DNA of 64,000 nt from Flavobacterium sp. LC2016-23 (GCF_009674775.1 NZ_WKKE01000001.1:124001-188000); one strand, 5' to 3'. Numbered from the stretch's first letter, positions 33,618-44,540 are shown. Numbers and translations: made by a program. Notes: generated by a model from the sequence alone, not told the origin.

Positions 33618-34526
33618 ATGAAAAATATATACTACTTTTTGCTCCTGATGTTTGCTTTTACCCAACTGCATGCACAGAAAGATTTTCAGGGAATGGCTGT
33701 TTACGAGTCCAAAACGCAGGCTCCTAAAATTGAAGGCATGAGAGGAGGCAACCGGGATATTACACCCGAAATGCAGAAAAACATAGAAGAGCGAATGAAA
33801 AAAATGCTCGAAAAAACTTTTATCCTAAACTTTGATAAATCGGCTTCTGTTTATAAAGAAGAAGAGAAACTGGAAGCTCCCGGACAACAAGGCGGCGGAA
33901 TGCGTGTCATGATGAATTCTTTTATGGGAGGCGGCGGAACTTTCTACAAAGATGTAAAAACAAAATCCTATACCGTTGATAAAGAGTTCATGGGAAAGGA
34001 ATTTCTCGTAATAGATTCTTTGCCAAAGTTAAACTGGAAATTAGAACCTGAAACCAAGCAAATTGGCGGCTATACCTGCTACAGAGCAACTGCTGTAAAA
34101 GAAGCCAGCAAAACCGATTTTAGAAATTTCAGGCCTAAAAATAACGACGAAAAAAAGCCGGAAGATAAAAAAGCCGATCCGAAAAAGACTTCCGGAGAAA
34201 CGAAAACCAATTTTGAAGATAATTTCGAAATGCCAAAAGAAATCATAGTGACAGCCTGGTATTCGCCGGAAATTCCGGTCAATCAGGGGCCTGAAAATTA
34301 TTGGGGATTACCGGGTTTAATTCTGGAAGTAAACGACGGAAGAACCACTATTTTATGTTCGAAAATTGTTTTGAATGCTAAAGAGAAAGTAAACATAAAA
34401 GCATCCACAAAAGGGAAAGTAGTTTCTCAAAAAGAATACGACGAAACGGTAATTAAAAAAATGGAGGAATTCAGAGAGATGAACCGCGGACGCGCCGGTG
34501 GACCTCCAATGATGGGGGGGAGATAA
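33618..34526 (+). CDS. GLPGLI family protein
   Basis: 302 residues. Signal peptide (LMFAFTQLHAQK), a beta-rich body, and the defining motif in ENYWGLPGLILEVNDG near residue 230. A Lys/Asp/Pro-rich insert around 170-200 precedes it. GLPGLI proteins are exported Bacteroidota proteins of unknown function, often next to outer-membrane receptors, as here (42 bases before the next gene), so a two-gene unit is likely. Confidence 0.93.
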   Translation: MKNIYYFLLLMFAFTQLHAQKDFQGMAVYESKTQAPKIEGMRGGNRDITPEMQKNIEERMKKMLEKTFILNFDKSASVYKEEEKLEAPGQQGGGMRVMMNSFMGGGGTFYKDVKTKSYTVDKEFMGKEFLVIDSLPKLNWKLEPETKQIGGYTCYRATAVKEASKTDFRNFRPKNNDEKKPEDKKADPKKTSGETKTNFEDNFEMPKEIIVTAWYSPEIPVNQGPENYWGLPGLILEVNDGRTTILCSKIVLNAKEKVNIKASTKGKVVSQKEYDETVIKKMEEFREMNRGRAGGPPMMGGR

Positions 34527-34568
34527 AAAATACCTTTCCTGTAAATTACTTATTCTAATTTTATCTTC

Positions 34569-37256
34569 ATGAACAAAATACTTTGTTTCTGCGCCTTTTT
34601 ATTTACTTCTATTTCATTTTCGCAAAGCGTTCGTTTTGATGGTTTTATTCAGGACGAACAGAAAAATCCACTGGAAATGGCCAATATTATGGCGGTCAAT
34701 TCAGCTACAAAAGCAATGGATTCCTACGGGATTACCAATGACAAAGGCAAGTTTCAGTTAACGCTGAAACCCAACAGTTCGTATGTCATCAAGGTCAGTT
34801 ACCTCGGAATGAAATCAAAGGAAATCACAATTGCGACACAAACCGCAAATATAGCTCAGAATATCGTAATGGATGGCTCCGGAATTGAACTGGAAGGCGT
34901 TGAAATTGTGCGCGAAATGCCTGTTTCGATAAAAGGGGATACCATTGTATACAATGCCGATTCGTTTAAATCCGGGACGGAAAAGAAACTCGAAGATATT
35001 CTTAAAAAACTGCCTGGTGTTGAGGTAAATGCCGATGGCGAAATAGAAGTAGAAGGAAAAAAAGTCTCTAAATTAATGGTGGAAGGCAAAGATTTTTTTG
35101 ACGGAGACACCAAATTGGGAGTCAAAAATATTCCGGCGGATGCTATTGATAAAGTGCAGGTCTTGCGAAATTATAACGAAGTCGGCGCTTTGAAAGGCCT
35201 TGAAAACGATCAGGATAATGTGGCTATGAACATTAAACTGAAAGAAGGTAAAAAGAACTTCTGGTTTGGAGATGTGACAGCAGGAACCGGAGTCGGAGAG
35301 CTGGACAGTCGGTACATTATTAATCCCAAGTTATTTTATTACAGTCCGAAATACAGCATTAACCTAATCACCAATTTTAATAATATTGGGGAATTGCCAC
35401 TTACGGCACAGGATTATTTTAAGTTCACCGGAGGGTTTAAGAATATGATGAAAAAAGGCGGCAGTAATTTTAATGTGTCATCAAACGATTTGGGCATTTC
35501 AATTTTACGAAACAATCGCGCGAAGGAAATTGAAACCAAATTTGGCGCGACCAACTTCGCTTATTCGGTTACCAAAGAATGGAATATTAGCGGTTTCGGC
35601 ATCCTTTCGTCCTCGAAAACAGATTTGGAGACCAAGTCACAGACGACTATTTTAGATTCCGGCAACAAACAAAATAGAGATGAAGTAACCCATCAGAAGA
35701 ATGACCTGGGGCTGTTTAAGCTAAGCTCAAGCTACAAGCCAAACGAAAAACTTCAGTTTGATTACGATATCCTGACCAAATTATCCAAACAGGATGAAGA
35801 TACTGATTTACTCCGTGAATCGGTTGTAAATACTATTGCTGCATCCGAAACAATTCTGACCCATAAAAAACAGGATCCTACTTCCATCAATCAGAATTTG
35901 AGTTTGTACTATACGCAAAGTGATAAAAATATTTTTGCCTTTGAAATGCAGCATTTGTATCAGGACGAGAATCCGTTTTATAATGCGAATCTGCAATCCC
36001 GCCCCTTTGTTTTGTCCGGTTATGATCCCAATCAGGCCAGAAATGATCTGAATCAGGATCGTTTTGTGAAAACCAACAAAATAGATGCTAAGCTGGATTA
36101 TTACTATATGGTGACGCCAAAAAGTAATATAAATGTTACTTTGGGAAATACCTATTCGTATCAGGATTTTAACTCCCATATTTTTCAGATGTTAGATAAC
36201 GGAGCTAAAAATGACCTGAATAATACCGAAAATAATAATCAGGTGAACTATAATTTTAATGATACATTTTTGGGCTTTCATTATAAAATACTGGCAGGGA
36301 AATTTACTTTGACACCCGGGATTAGCGCACATTCATACGCTATGAAAAACACCCAGTTGGGAACGGATTATTCACAGAATTTCACAAAAATATTGCCGGA
36401 CTTTTTTGCTTTATACCAAATCAAAAAATCAGAGTCGTTAACATACAATTTTTCGCTGTCCAATGATTTTACAGACATTAACCAATTGGCTGCGGGCTAT
36501 GTGATATCTGATTACAGCAGTTTGTTTCGCGGCGATCGTTCCCTGGAAAATGCGACTTCTCAGGTTCATTCCCTGCGCTATTTTAAATACAATATGTTCA
36601 ATTTTGAGAATATTTTTGCAAATGCTACCTATACTAAAAAAGTAAAAGCCATAAAAACAGAAGCAGATTTTACAGGAATCAACCAGTCTTCTACGCCTTA
36701 CAATTCGAATCTTGCCGATGAAACTTTTTCAGGAATTGGAAACTACGGACGATCGTTTCTGAAAAACTATAAAGCATCTGTAAACGCTACTTTCAACTGG
36801 TCTAAATTCAATAATATCCAAAATGGTAAATCGGCCACAACGGAAAGTTTTAGTCAAAGTTATACCATAAAAGCTTCTACAAATTATAAGAACCTGCCGA
36901 ACATCGAATTTGGATATAATGCCTTAATCAATCAATATAGCGGCTCTACATTTTATACCGATAAGCCTTTTGCGCGATTGGATTATTACTTTTTAGAAAG
37001 TTTTGCATTTGTTTCCGAGTATGAATTTTATCATTATTACAACTCAGGCAAAACTGTAGATAATGAATATGATTTTTTAAGTGCGAGTTTGATTTATCAG
37101 AAAAAAGACAGCAAATGGGAATATAAAATTGCCGCGACAAACCTTTTAAATACAAGGTATCTTAACGATGACAACTTTTCCCAGTTTTCCACAAGAGTTT
37201 CACAATATACTGTACAGCCGCGTTACATCATTTTTTCGATGAAATACAACTTATAG
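34569..37256 (+). CDS. outer-membrane beta-barrel protein with carboxypeptidase-like and plug domains
   Basis: 895 residues. Signal peptide (TSISFSQS), CarboxypepD_reg-like domain (FDGFIQDEQKNPLEMANIMAV, GKFQLTLKPNS), then a TonB-receptor-like plug (VYNADSFKSGTEKKLEDILKKLPG, SKLMVEGKDFFDGD) and a long beta-barrel ending YIIFSMKYNL. The plug begins like TonB-dependent receptors, but a clear TonB box is not visible. Paired with GLPGLI upstream. Substrate unknown. Confidence 0.88.
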   Translation: MNKILCFCAFLFTSISFSQSVRFDGFIQDEQKNPLEMANIMAVNSATKAMDSYGITNDKGKFQLTLKPNSSYVIKVSYLGMKSKEITIATQTANIAQNIVMDGSGIELEGVEIVREMPVSIKGDTIVYNADSFKSGTEKKLEDILKKLPGVEVNADGEIEVEGKKVSKLMVEGKDFFDGDTKLGVKNIPADAIDKVQVLRNYNEVGALKGLENDQDNVAMNIKLKEGKKNFWFGDVTAGTGVGELDSRYIINPKLFYYSPKYSINLITNFNNIGELPLTAQDYFKFTGGFKNMMKKGGSNFNVSSNDLGISILRNNRAKEIETKFGATNFAYSVTKEWNISGFGILSSSKTDLETKSQTTILDSGNKQNRDEVTHQKNDLGLFKLSSSYKPNEKLQFDYDILTKLSKQDEDTDLLRESVVNTIAASETILTHKKQDPTSINQNLSLYYTQSDKNIFAFEMQHLYQDENPFYNANLQSRPFVLSGYDPNQARNDLNQDRFVKTNKIDAKLDYYYMVTPKSNINVTLGNTYSYQDFNSHIFQMLDNGAKNDLNNTENNNQVNYNFNDTFLGFHYKILAGKFTLTPGISAHSYAMKNTQLGTDYSQNFTKILPDFFALYQIKKSESLTYNFSLSNDFTDINQLAAGYVISDYSSLFRGDRSLENATSQVHSLRYFKYNMFNFENIFANATYTKKVKAIKTEADFTGINQSSTPYNSNLADETFSGIGNYGRSFLKNYKASVNATFNWSKFNNIQNGKSATTESFSQSYTIKASTNYKNLPNIEFGYNALINQYSGSTFYTDKPFARLDYYFLESFAFVSEYEFYHYYNSGKTVDNEYDFLSASLIYQKKDSKWEYKIAATNLLNTRYLNDDNFSQFSTRVSQYTVQPRYIIFSMKYNL

Positions 37257-37350
37257 TATTTTGATTACTAAAAATTAAATATTTTGTTACTTCATTTGTA
37301 ATCAGAATAAAATATCTTTGTGCTAGTATTAACAACCAAAAAAGGTAAGC

Positions 37351-39591
37351 ATGCGCAATTTTATATGGAGTTTCTCCGCGTTTTTTTGTTTAATATCGGT
37401 TTCTTTTTCTCAGACAAAAAGTATTGAAAAAGGCACTTATATATCAACAAACAAAGGGCAAAAAATCAAATTAAATTTATTGGATGACGGTAAATACGAA
37501 CTGGTATTTTATTCCGGCGATTACAGGATCAAGGGAGATTCGTTATTGTTTTCTCAAAATAAAAAAGCAGATAATACTTTCGATTTAACTTTTGCAAGGG
37601 ATAAAAAAGCAGAAAAAATTAAAATTAAATTCTTAGACCCTTCTTATAATCAATTTTACATTGGAACCCAAAAAGGATCCGAGGCGGTTCAGTACCAAAG
37701 GCTTTCAGATATTAAAACAAAGGAAGATCCCGATTGGAAAAATATAGACGTAGCCTTCGAAATTGACCGTGCCGATTATCTGTATCTGGTTTTGGAAGGA
37801 TATGAAACCGACTCTAAGCTTTATAAATACGCTTTACCAAAAGATGTTTCAGAAGTAACTATTAAATACGAATTGGATGTATTAGGGGATCTAAACATTT
37901 CAGGCGTATACGATCAGAAAACAAATAACCTCAAAATTTTTGGCCCGGGAGGAAAAGACCCAATTCTTTTTTTGAGCGATAAAGAAACACAGCCCGTAAC
38001 AACTTCGAATGTTACCCCGATTGAAAAGCAAAACATTTCAAACTGGACGTATCCCGGAAAAGACGCTTTAGTAAACGATGATTTCGGTACTGCTGCTGAC
38101 AGTACTATAGTTACTGTTGACAGTGCTTATGCTTCTCCTAAAATTAATTTTAAATTTAAGATTGAAAACAGCTTAAAAGAAGCAATCGCTGCAACTAAAA
38201 AGGCAAATACAAAATTTCTGGTAGTGTATGCAGATAGTAAAAATCCAGCGGCAAAAGCTGAGTTTGATGCTTTTGTAAAAGAGCAGGAAGTACAGGTGGG
38301 ATATAATATGTATGATGTTTACGATCCGCAGTACGATATCTTTAATTATTATCTGGCTACCGCCGATGATAAAAAATGGCTAAAAGCAAACAAAATGGAC
38401 AATCCGAGTGTCATTATTTTAAATGGTGACGGTGATGTTCTGACCAGTGCGAAGTCACCGTTAAACGATCAAAAATCCAAATTCAATTATTATGATGAAT
38501 TTTGTAAAAAAGTACAGCGCGTAAATGCTTTTAATGCGTTTAATAAAGTTGTAAAAAATAAAAAAGCAACAGATGCCGATCTGATTGCCACTTTTAACAG
38601 AGCGGCATTGCTTGAATTGCCTTATGATTATGAAGCGGATTATGAGGTAGCTGTTGTTGCAGAAAACAATGCAGCCGATTTTAAACTGCCAAAAGTTACT
38701 TTAGATAAAAAAGAGGTTTTACAAACCTGGAAAAAATTAATAGAAGCCCATCAGAAAGATACCAAACCGAATATGCTTTTGGTAGAAACCATTTTGAAAG
38801 AAATTAAAAACCAGGGCTTTTCGAAACAGTTTTTCAAGGAAGACAGAGTGTTGAATGATACAGATTTTCTTTCTATAGATTATTTAATCAAACATTACGA
38901 CGCTATTGAAAAAGCCAAAACAGAAGCTGTTGCTCCGGCTGTACCGGCTATGAACGTTACGAACTTAAGCGCTGATATTTCGTCTGCTTTGCAAATAAAC
39001 AGTTACGTTTCGCAGGAAGGCGTTGAAGGAACTGCCAATCAGAATAAGATAATCTCGACCTATAAGAAATTAATAGCAATAGGAAAAGGCGGGTTTGAAT
39101 GTTATAAAAATTATTTTGCCTACCTGAGTCAGGATACAGATGAAAGTGCCGATACTACGACTTTTTTAAAAGAATTCAGTACATACTTTAATACCTATTT
39201 AGCTGCGGAGAAAGGAAATGTAATCGAGACCTTAGATCAGTTGTTTGCGACAATCGATGCCAATTCCGAGTATTCTTATAACGGATGGAATTCATTTAAG
39301 GAATACCATTCTAATTTAGCCAATACAGCAGCCTGGTCTGTGGTAGAGAAACCTGCAAATGCAGCTTTTATGAAATCAGCAATTGTATGGTCGGAATACA
39401 GTCTGGCTGTGACGAAAAACAATCCGTATTATTTAGATACGCTGGCGCAGCTGTATTACAAAGACGGACAGAAAGAGAAAGCAATCGGGTTACAGAAAAA
39501 AGCATTGCAATATTCCGCTACAGTTTATGAACCGGAAACATTAAACGACATGAAAGAAGTATTGGAAAAAATGCAAAACGGAACGTATTAA
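37351..39591 (+). CDS. large exported protein with thioredoxin-like fold segment, no CxxC
   Basis: 746 residues. Signal peptide (LISVSFSQT). The first about 240 residues are beta-rich. Residues 265-395 resemble a thioredoxin/DUF255-like fold (AIAATKKANTKFLVVYADSKNP, MDNPSVIILNGDGDVL) but with no redox cysteine pair. The rest is helical, with a TPR-like end (NPYYLDTLAQLYYKDGQKEKAIGLQKKALQYS). A TATCTTTG box at 37313-37320 is a likely -7 element. Function unknown; probably periplasmic. Confidence 0.78.
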   Translation: MRNFIWSFSAFFCLISVSFSQTKSIEKGTYISTNKGQKIKLNLLDDGKYELVFYSGDYRIKGDSLLFSQNKKADNTFDLTFARDKKAEKIKIKFLDPSYNQFYIGTQKGSEAVQYQRLSDIKTKEDPDWKNIDVAFEIDRADYLYLVLEGYETDSKLYKYALPKDVSEVTIKYELDVLGDLNISGVYDQKTNNLKIFGPGGKDPILFLSDKETQPVTTSNVTPIEKQNISNWTYPGKDALVNDDFGTAADSTIVTVDSAYASPKINFKFKIENSLKEAIAATKKANTKFLVVYADSKNPAAKAEFDAFVKEQEVQVGYNMYDVYDPQYDIFNYYLATADDKKWLKANKMDNPSVIILNGDGDVLTSAKSPLNDQKSKFNYYDEFCKKVQRVNAFNAFNKVVKNKKATDADLIATFNRAALLELPYDYEADYEVAVVAENNAADFKLPKVTLDKKEVLQTWKKLIEAHQKDTKPNMLLVETILKEIKNQGFSKQFFKEDRVLNDTDFLSIDYLIKHYDAIEKAKTEAVAPAVPAMNVTNLSADISSALQINSYVSQEGVEGTANQNKIISTYKKLIAIGKGGFECYKNYFAYLSQDTDESADTTTFLKEFSTYFNTYLAAEKGNVIETLDQLFATIDANSEYSYNGWNSFKEYHSNLANTAAWSVVEKPANAAFMKSAIVWSEYSLAVTKNNPYYLDTLAQLYYKDGQKEKAIGLQKKALQYSATVYEPETLNDMKEVLEKMQNGTY

Positions 39592-39611
39592 AAACACAAC
39601 CAATTAAAAAT

Positions 39612-39650
39612 AAAAGCCCGATTTCTAGAAATTAGAAATCGGGCTTTTTT
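39612..39650. terminator. bidirectional terminator
   Basis: A perfect 16-bp stem AAAAGCCCGATTTCTA / TAGAAATCGGGCTTTT followed by TT. It ends the 37351 gene and may end metK on the other strand. The 39655-39737 gap is TCTAAGA/CTAAAAA simple repeat. Confidence 0.85.
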
Positions 39651-39737
39651 ATGTTTAAAAGTAAAGATTGTCAAAAAATCCAACAATCTAAAAATCTAAG
39701 ACAGTCTAAGAATCTAAGACAGTCTAATAATCTAAAT

Positions 39738-40988
39738 TTACAATCCAAATTCAGCTTTTACTTTATCTACGAAATCAAGTTTTTCCCAGGTAAATAACTC
39801 AACAGTAACTGTTTTTACATGTCCTCCAGGAGCAGAAAAAGTTTTGGTTACCACTTCCGGCGTACGTCCCATGTGTCCGTAAGCAGCCGTTTCGCTGTAA
39901 ATAGGGTTTCTTAATTTCAAACGCTGTTCGATAAAGTAAGGACGCATATCAAAGATAGCTTCTACTTTTTTAGCGATTTCACCGTTTGTTAAGTTCACTT
40001 TAGAAGTTCCGTAAGTATCAATAAAGATTCCCATTGGTTCAGCCACACCAATTGCGTAAGAAACCTGTACTAAGATTTCGTCAGCAACACCTGCAGCCAC
40101 TAAGTTTTTAGCGATATGACGGGTAGCGTAAGCCGCACTTCTGTCTACTTTACTCGGGTCTTTTCCGGAGAAAGCACCACCACCGTGAGCTCCTTTTCCA
40201 CCGTAAGTATCCACGATAATTTTTCTTCCTGTCAAACCAGTATCTCCGTGAGGTCCTCCGATTACGAATTTTCCTGTTGGGTTAATGTGATACTGAATTT
40301 TATCATTGAATAAATGAGCGTGAGCCGGGTTTTTAGCAATGATTCTCGGAATCAAAATCTCGATAATATCTTTTTTGATCTTAGCAAGCATCGTAGCTTC
40401 TTCTTCAAAATCGTCGTGTTGAGTCGAAATTACAATCGCATCAATACGCGTTGGTTTGTTATCATCACTATATTCTAAAGTAACCTGTGATTTTGCATCA
40501 GGACGCAAATACGTGATTTCTTTGTTTTCGCGTCTTAAGATCGCTAATTCCTGTAATAGTTTATGAGATAAATCAAGTGCCAGTGGCATGTAGTTTTCGG
40601 TTTCGTTAGTGGCGTAACCAAACATCATTCCCTGGTCTCCTGCACCTTGCTCTTCTGGCTTAGCTCTGTCAACACCCTGATTAATATCGGCAGACTGTTC
40701 GTGAATAGCCGAAAGAATTCCACAAGAATTCGCTTCAAACATATATTCACTTTTAGTGTAACCGATTTTACGGATTACCTCACGGGCAATTTGCTGAACA
40801 TCAAGATAGGTATTTGATTTTACTTCACCGGCCAAAATTACCTGACCCGTTGTAACTAAAGTTTCACATGCTACTTTTGAGTTAGCATCAAATGCCAGAA
40901 AGTTGTCAATTAATGCATCCGAAATTTGATCTGCAACTTTGTCTGGATGCCCTTCACTAACAGATTCTGACGTAAATAAATAAGCCAT
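39738..40988 (-). CDS. metK: S-adenosylmethionine synthase
   Basis: 416 residues. It makes SAM from ATP and methionine. Signatures: [19 protein letters not shown] at the start, [16 protein letters not shown], the glycine-rich [16 protein letters not shown] with [14 protein letters not shown], and [16 protein letters not shown]. It faces away from the methionine cluster on the opposite strand. Its 5' leader is long and structured (see the separate entry). Confidence 0.97.
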   Translation of the reverse strand: MAYLFTSESVSEGHPDKVADQISDALIDNFLAFDANSKVACETLVTTGQVILAGEVKSNTYLDVQQIAREVIRKIGYTKSEYMFEANSCGILSAIHEQSADINQGVDRAKPEEQGAGDQGMMFGYATNETENYMPLALDLSHKLLQELAILRRENKEITYLRPDAKSQVTLEYSDDNKPTRIDAIVISTQHDDFEEEATMLAKIKKDIIEILIPRIIAKNPAHAHLFNDKIQYHINPTGKFVIGGPHGDTGLTGRKIIVDTYGGKGAHGGGAFSGKDPSKVDRSAAYATRHIAKNLVAAGVADEILVQVSYAIGVAEPMGIFIDTYGTSKVNLTNGEIAKKVEAIFDMRPYFIEQRLKLRNPIYSETAAYGHMGRTPEVVTKTFSAPGGHVKTVTVELFTWEKLDFVDKVKAEFGL

Positions 40989-41192
40989 AATAATTTATTA
41001 AATTAAAATTAAGCGAGGTAAAAAAATTGCTAAAAAAGGCTAAAGGAGAATGTCTGCTTTAGCATTTTTTACTACCGAAACAAAAACGTTTCAGTATTCA
41101 TAACGAACCATTTCATTATGAAGAGGTTGCAATCAGTTCAAATTTTTCCTCTGTATTTGCGTGCAAAGGTATAAAACCATTTTGATTTGCAA
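40989..41192 (-). promoter_or_regulatory. metK promoter and structured 5' leader
   Basis: On the minus strand, TTG (41190-41192), 18 bases, then TACCTTTG (41164-41171) form a consensus promoter, which leaves a leader of about 165 bases. It holds three hairpins: TTCATAA/TTATGAA (41097-41122), GAAAC/GTTTC (41071-41095) and GCTAAAG/CTTTAGC (41039-41063). The last is followed by CTTTTTT, like an intrinsic terminator. A 14-codon ORF (41116-41072, MKWFVMN start) lies inside. No known SAM riboswitch class was recognised in it. Confidence 0.5.
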
Positions 41193-41240
41193 ATTAAACT
41201 TATGCTTTTTTTATTTTAATACGGATAAATTTAACATAAC

Positions 41241-41263
41241 ATACTACTTTGATAGGGTAATAG
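41241..41263. promoter_or_regulatory. putative sulfur-regulon operator A
   Basis: ATACTACTTT followed by GATAGGGTAATAG. It matches, with a few changes, the sites at 44518-44540 (reverse orientation) and 57825-57847. It lies about 70 bases upstream of the leader ORF that precedes the TonB receptor. Likely a dyad (CTAYTA...TARTAG) bound by a dimeric repressor; the nearby Rrf2 protein is the natural candidate. Confidence 0.5.
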
Positions 41264-41335
41264 AAATATTTTTAAGTTTTCTTTGGCGGTTTCAAAAAAA
41301 GTTCTCAAATTTGCCGGAAGAAAATGTAAGAAAAA

Positions 41336-41401
41336 ATGAAATCAATCTCTAAGAATATGTCTTGTATGATGCCGGAAACTTCCGCAGAGAGACTATTGTA
41401 G
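41336..41401 (+). CDS. Cys/Met-containing leader peptide upstream of the TonB receptor
   Basis: 21 codons with KNMSCMMPETSAERLL at the end, ATG at 41336 and TAG at 41399-41401. The MSCMM cluster lies mid-ORF. The GCAGAG at codons 17-18 (41384-41389) is complementary to CTCTGC (41429-41434), the 5' arm of the terminator just downstream. This is the arrangement of an attenuator leader: stalling at Cys or Met codons would free the segment to block the terminator. Confidence 0.6.
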   Translation: MKSISKNMSCMMPETSAERLL

Positions 41402-41425
41402 ATTGTTTTAAAACTATAAACAAAG

Positions 41426-41456
41426 AACCTCTGCCAAGCTGCAGAGGTTTTTTTTT
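41426..41456 (+). terminator. attenuator terminator of the TonB receptor leader
   Basis: A 9-bp perfect stem AACCTCTGC-CAAGCT-GCAGAGGTT followed by seven or more T. It lies between the leader ORF and the receptor start. Confidence 0.8.
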
Positions 41457-41526
41457 GCTCTAAAGTGTAAGAAATAAAGAATCAAATGCAATTATAAACC
41501 AGAATGCTAATATCCAATTAAATCAG

Positions 41527-44373
41527 ATGAAAAATAAATTAATAGTACTTTTTGGCTTGGCTACATTCTCCGGATTGTACGCTCAGGAAAACAAAACAGA
41601 AAAAGATAGTTTGCAGAACAACGAATTGTCTGAAGTGACCATCGTAGGTTCCAGAAGTAAAAACAGGGTAAAAACAGATGTACCGGTTCCTGTTGATATC
41701 TTCAACATTTCAGAAATAACCAAAGGCGCCCCGCAAACAAGCGTTACTCAGATCTTAAATTATGTAGCACCCTCTTTCACCAGTAATCCGACGTCTACTG
41801 CGGATGGAACAGACCACGTTGATCCTGCACAATTAAGAGGTTTGGGACCCGATCAGGTTTTAATTCTGGTCAACGGAAAAAGAAGACACACCAGTGCTCT
41901 CGTAAACATAAACGGATCTCCGGGAAGAGGTTCTGTGGGTACCGATTTAAATGCTATTCCGTCTTACGCGATTGAGCGAATAGAAGTTTTAAGAGACGGA
42001 GCTGCCGCGCAATATGGTTCTGATGCCATTGCAGGAGTAATCAATATTGTATTGAAAAAGAATGCCAAATATGTTTCAGGGGATATCCAGTACGGAGCAA
42101 ATTTGTCCTCTGGTTCCAATAATTTTGAAGGCGGAAGCGACGGACAGTCGTTACAGGTAGATTTAAACTACGGCACCTCTTTGGGAAAAGAAGGAAGTTA
42201 CCTGAATTTCACGGGAAGTGCGGTGACCAGACAAGCCACAAGCCGCGCCGGAATTAGGAATAATGTTATTTTTAACGCCTACAATGCTGTGGAAAACAGA
42301 GCAGCCCAAAATGGAGTGCAGGTGAATTCTTTGTTCAGTAATATTAATACGACTCCCAATTCAGCTCAGATTATAAGTACTTTGCAGCAATATGCTCCGC
42401 AAGTGAGTTATTTTACACCGGCACAGCAAACCGCTATTTCCTCTGCGACTACCATTGCCCAGCTGCAAAGCGCCTTGAGTTTTGACGTTACCAATAACGA
42501 ACTTAATTACAGAGGCCAGCAAAGAAGCGACTATAATATGAGCGTTGGTCAGTCAGAACTGGCTACTGGACAATTGTATTATAATGCTAAGTATCCTTTA
42601 ACAGAGCTTACATCACTCTATTCTTTTGGGGGCGTTTCATACAGAAACGGAAAATCGTATGCTTTTAACAGGCTTCCAAACGGTTCGGGAACTTTCACGC
42701 AAGTGTATTCCAACGGATTTTTGCCGGAAATAGAATCAGACATTCTGGATGCTTCTGCGGCAGTAGGAGTTACCACGCAGTTATTCGGATTTGATACCGA
42801 TATCAGTTCAAACCTTGGAACAAACTCTTTTAAATATGGCGTAAACAATACCATAAATGCCACTTTAGGAACCGCATCACCCACTAGTTTTGATGCCGGT
42901 AAGGTTTCGTTTTTACAAAGCACGACTAATTTGGATTTCACAAAGAAATTAGATGTTTTACAAGGTTTGAACGTTGCTTTTGGAGGCGAATTCAGATATG
43001 AAAATTATCAGATTAAAGCCGGAGAGCAAGCCTCGTACGGATTGTATGATGTAAACGGAAATTTTGTTTCCGGCACATTGCCAACAACCTCACCCTTAAT
43101 TGTGACCGATTTCTTCGGTAACAAACGTGGAGCGGGAGCGCAGGGATTTTCAGGTTTTCAGCCTGCAGATGCTAAAGAAAAAGACCGAAAAAGTGTTGCG
43201 GCTTATGTCGATTTAGAACTCAACCCGACAGAAAACTGGCTTTTAAACGGAGCAGCCCGCTTTGAGAACTATTCGGATTTTGGCAACACGGTGATTTTTA
43301 AACTGGCTTCCCTTTTAAAATTAAATGATTTTATCAATTGGAGAGTTTCAGGACAAACCGGATTCAGAGCGCCATCGTTGCAGCAAAAATATTTTGAAAC
43401 CAGCTCCACTCAGTTTATTAATGGTTCACCTTATCAGGTAGGTTATTTTACCAATGACTCTGATGCAGCAAAAAGTATTGGGGTAGAAAATTTGAAACCG
43501 GAAAAATCTAAAAGTATAAGTACAGGTTTTACATTCAAAATTCCCGATGCCAATATTACGATTGCTACAGATGCCTATTTTACAAGAATCGATGACAGAA
43601 TCGTTTTAACAGGGCAATATTCAAGACCGACAGATGCACAAATTGCAGGGGCGACATCACCGGAACAGACAGAAGCCTTAACGTTATTCCAGGAAGCCTT
43701 TGATTTGAAAGGGGTAGAAAGAGCTTCTTTCTGGACCAACGGGATCAACTCTGAAACCAAAGGAGTAGATGTGGTGATTTCCCAGAAATACGATGTGATC
43801 CAGGATTTCACCATCAGAAATGATTTTGCCATCAGTTATAATGAAACCAAACGAGTAGGCGATTTAAATGTGCCGCAGTCTATTATTAATGCCGGCGGAG
43901 AACCTTTTAAATACTCCTTTTTTCCGGAGTCCAGCAGGGTGTATTTAGAAGCAGCCATTCCGAAACTGAAAGCCAATTTAACAACGACATTCAACATCAA
44001 AAAACTGGATATTTATTTAAGAAACAGTTATTTCGGAAAAGTGACCGATCCGGGAGCGACAGATGTAAACTTAGACGGATTTTCTTCTGTGTACGAGCAT
44101 CCGGAATACAGCGCCAAAATTGTAACTGATTTGTCTTTCGGATATCAGATCAATGAAAAATTCAGGGTAACACTTGGGGTTAATAATATAGGAGATGTTT
44201 ATCCGGACCGAAATAATCCGTCTACTCCGGCCTTTACAAACACAACCCCAACATTATCACCCGCTCCGAGTGCAGATTTAACGAATGCCAATCAGTTTGC
44301 GTATTCCAGAGCCGTTTCACAATTCGGATTAAACGGAAGATTTGGTTTTGCACGTTTGAGTTTTAAATTTTAA
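41527..44373 (+). CDS. TonB-dependent outer-membrane receptor
   Basis: 948 residues. Signal peptide ([11 protein letters not shown]), TonB-box-like start, then plug ([75 protein letters not shown]) and a 22-strand-type barrel ending [12 protein letters not shown]. No carboxypeptidase-like N-terminal domain, so not SusC type. Control by a Cys/Met leader and operator A, and its place before metY, suggest it imports a sulfur source or a related nutrient rather than iron or B12. Confidence 0.93.
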   Translation: MKNKLIVLFGLATFSGLYAQENKTEKDSLQNNELSEVTIVGSRSKNRVKTDVPVPVDIFNISEITKGAPQTSVTQILNYVAPSFTSNPTSTADGTDHVDPAQLRGLGPDQVLILVNGKRRHTSALVNINGSPGRGSVGTDLNAIPSYAIERIEVLRDGAAAQYGSDAIAGVINIVLKKNAKYVSGDIQYGANLSSGSNNFEGGSDGQSLQVDLNYGTSLGKEGSYLNFTGSAVTRQATSRAGIRNNVIFNAYNAVENRAAQNGVQVNSLFSNINTTPNSAQIISTLQQYAPQVSYFTPAQQTAISSATTIAQLQSALSFDVTNNELNYRGQQRSDYNMSVGQSELATGQLYYNAKYPLTELTSLYSFGGVSYRNGKSYAFNRLPNGSGTFTQVYSNGFLPEIESDILDASAAVGVTTQLFGFDTDISSNLGTNSFKYGVNNTINATLGTASPTSFDAGKVSFLQSTTNLDFTKKLDVLQGLNVAFGGEFRYENYQIKAGEQASYGLYDVNGNFVSGTLPTTSPLIVTDFFGNKRGAGAQGFSGFQPADAKEKDRKSVAAYVDLELNPTENWLLNGAARFENYSDFGNTVIFKLASLLKLNDFINWRVSGQTGFRAPSLQQKYFETSSTQFINGSPYQVGYFTNDSDAAKSIGVENLKPEKSKSISTGFTFKIPDANITIATDAYFTRIDDRIVLTGQYSRPTDAQIAGATSPEQTEALTLFQEAFDLKGVERASFWTNGINSETKGVDVVISQKYDVIQDFTIRNDFAISYNETKRVGDLNVPQSIINAGGEPFKYSFFPESSRVYLEAAIPKLKANLTTTFNIKKLDIYLRNSYFGKVTDPGATDVNLDGFSSVYEHPEYSAKIVTDLSFGYQINEKFRVTLGVNNIGDVYPDRNNPSTPAFTNTTPTLSPAPSADLTNANQFAYSRAVSQFGLNGRFGFARLSFKF

Positions 44374-44493
44374 TAAAAAAATCTCTTTCAGGTCAAAATA
44401 GCTGAAAGCCTGATCTGAAAGGGGTTTACAAAGAACTTCAAAACAATTTCCGGCCTTGAATTCTTTTTTAAATGTTAAATTATATATTTCTGT

Positions 44494-44540
44494 TTGGTGG
44501 TTAGAAAATAGTTATTATATTTACTCTATCAAATTAGTAG
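44494..44540 (+). promoter_or_regulatory. promoter with putative operator B, upstream of the metY leader
   Basis: TTG (44494-44496), 19 bases, then TATATTTA (44516-44523, near TAnnTTTG). Operator B (44518-44540) overlaps it and reads CTACTAATTTGATAGAGTAA on the minus strand, matching sites A and C. A protein bound here would block the promoter. Confidence 0.5.

Noticed and set aside
40989..41164. SAM-I or SAM-II riboswitch in the metK leader
   Set aside because: The conserved S-box and SAM-II core sequences are not found, so the leader is listed only as structured.
41161..41352. A 63-codon plus-strand frame before the leader ORF
   Set aside because: It overlaps the metK promoter and operator A, has a Phe/Lys-rich composition of AT-rich noncoding DNA, and no better start signal.
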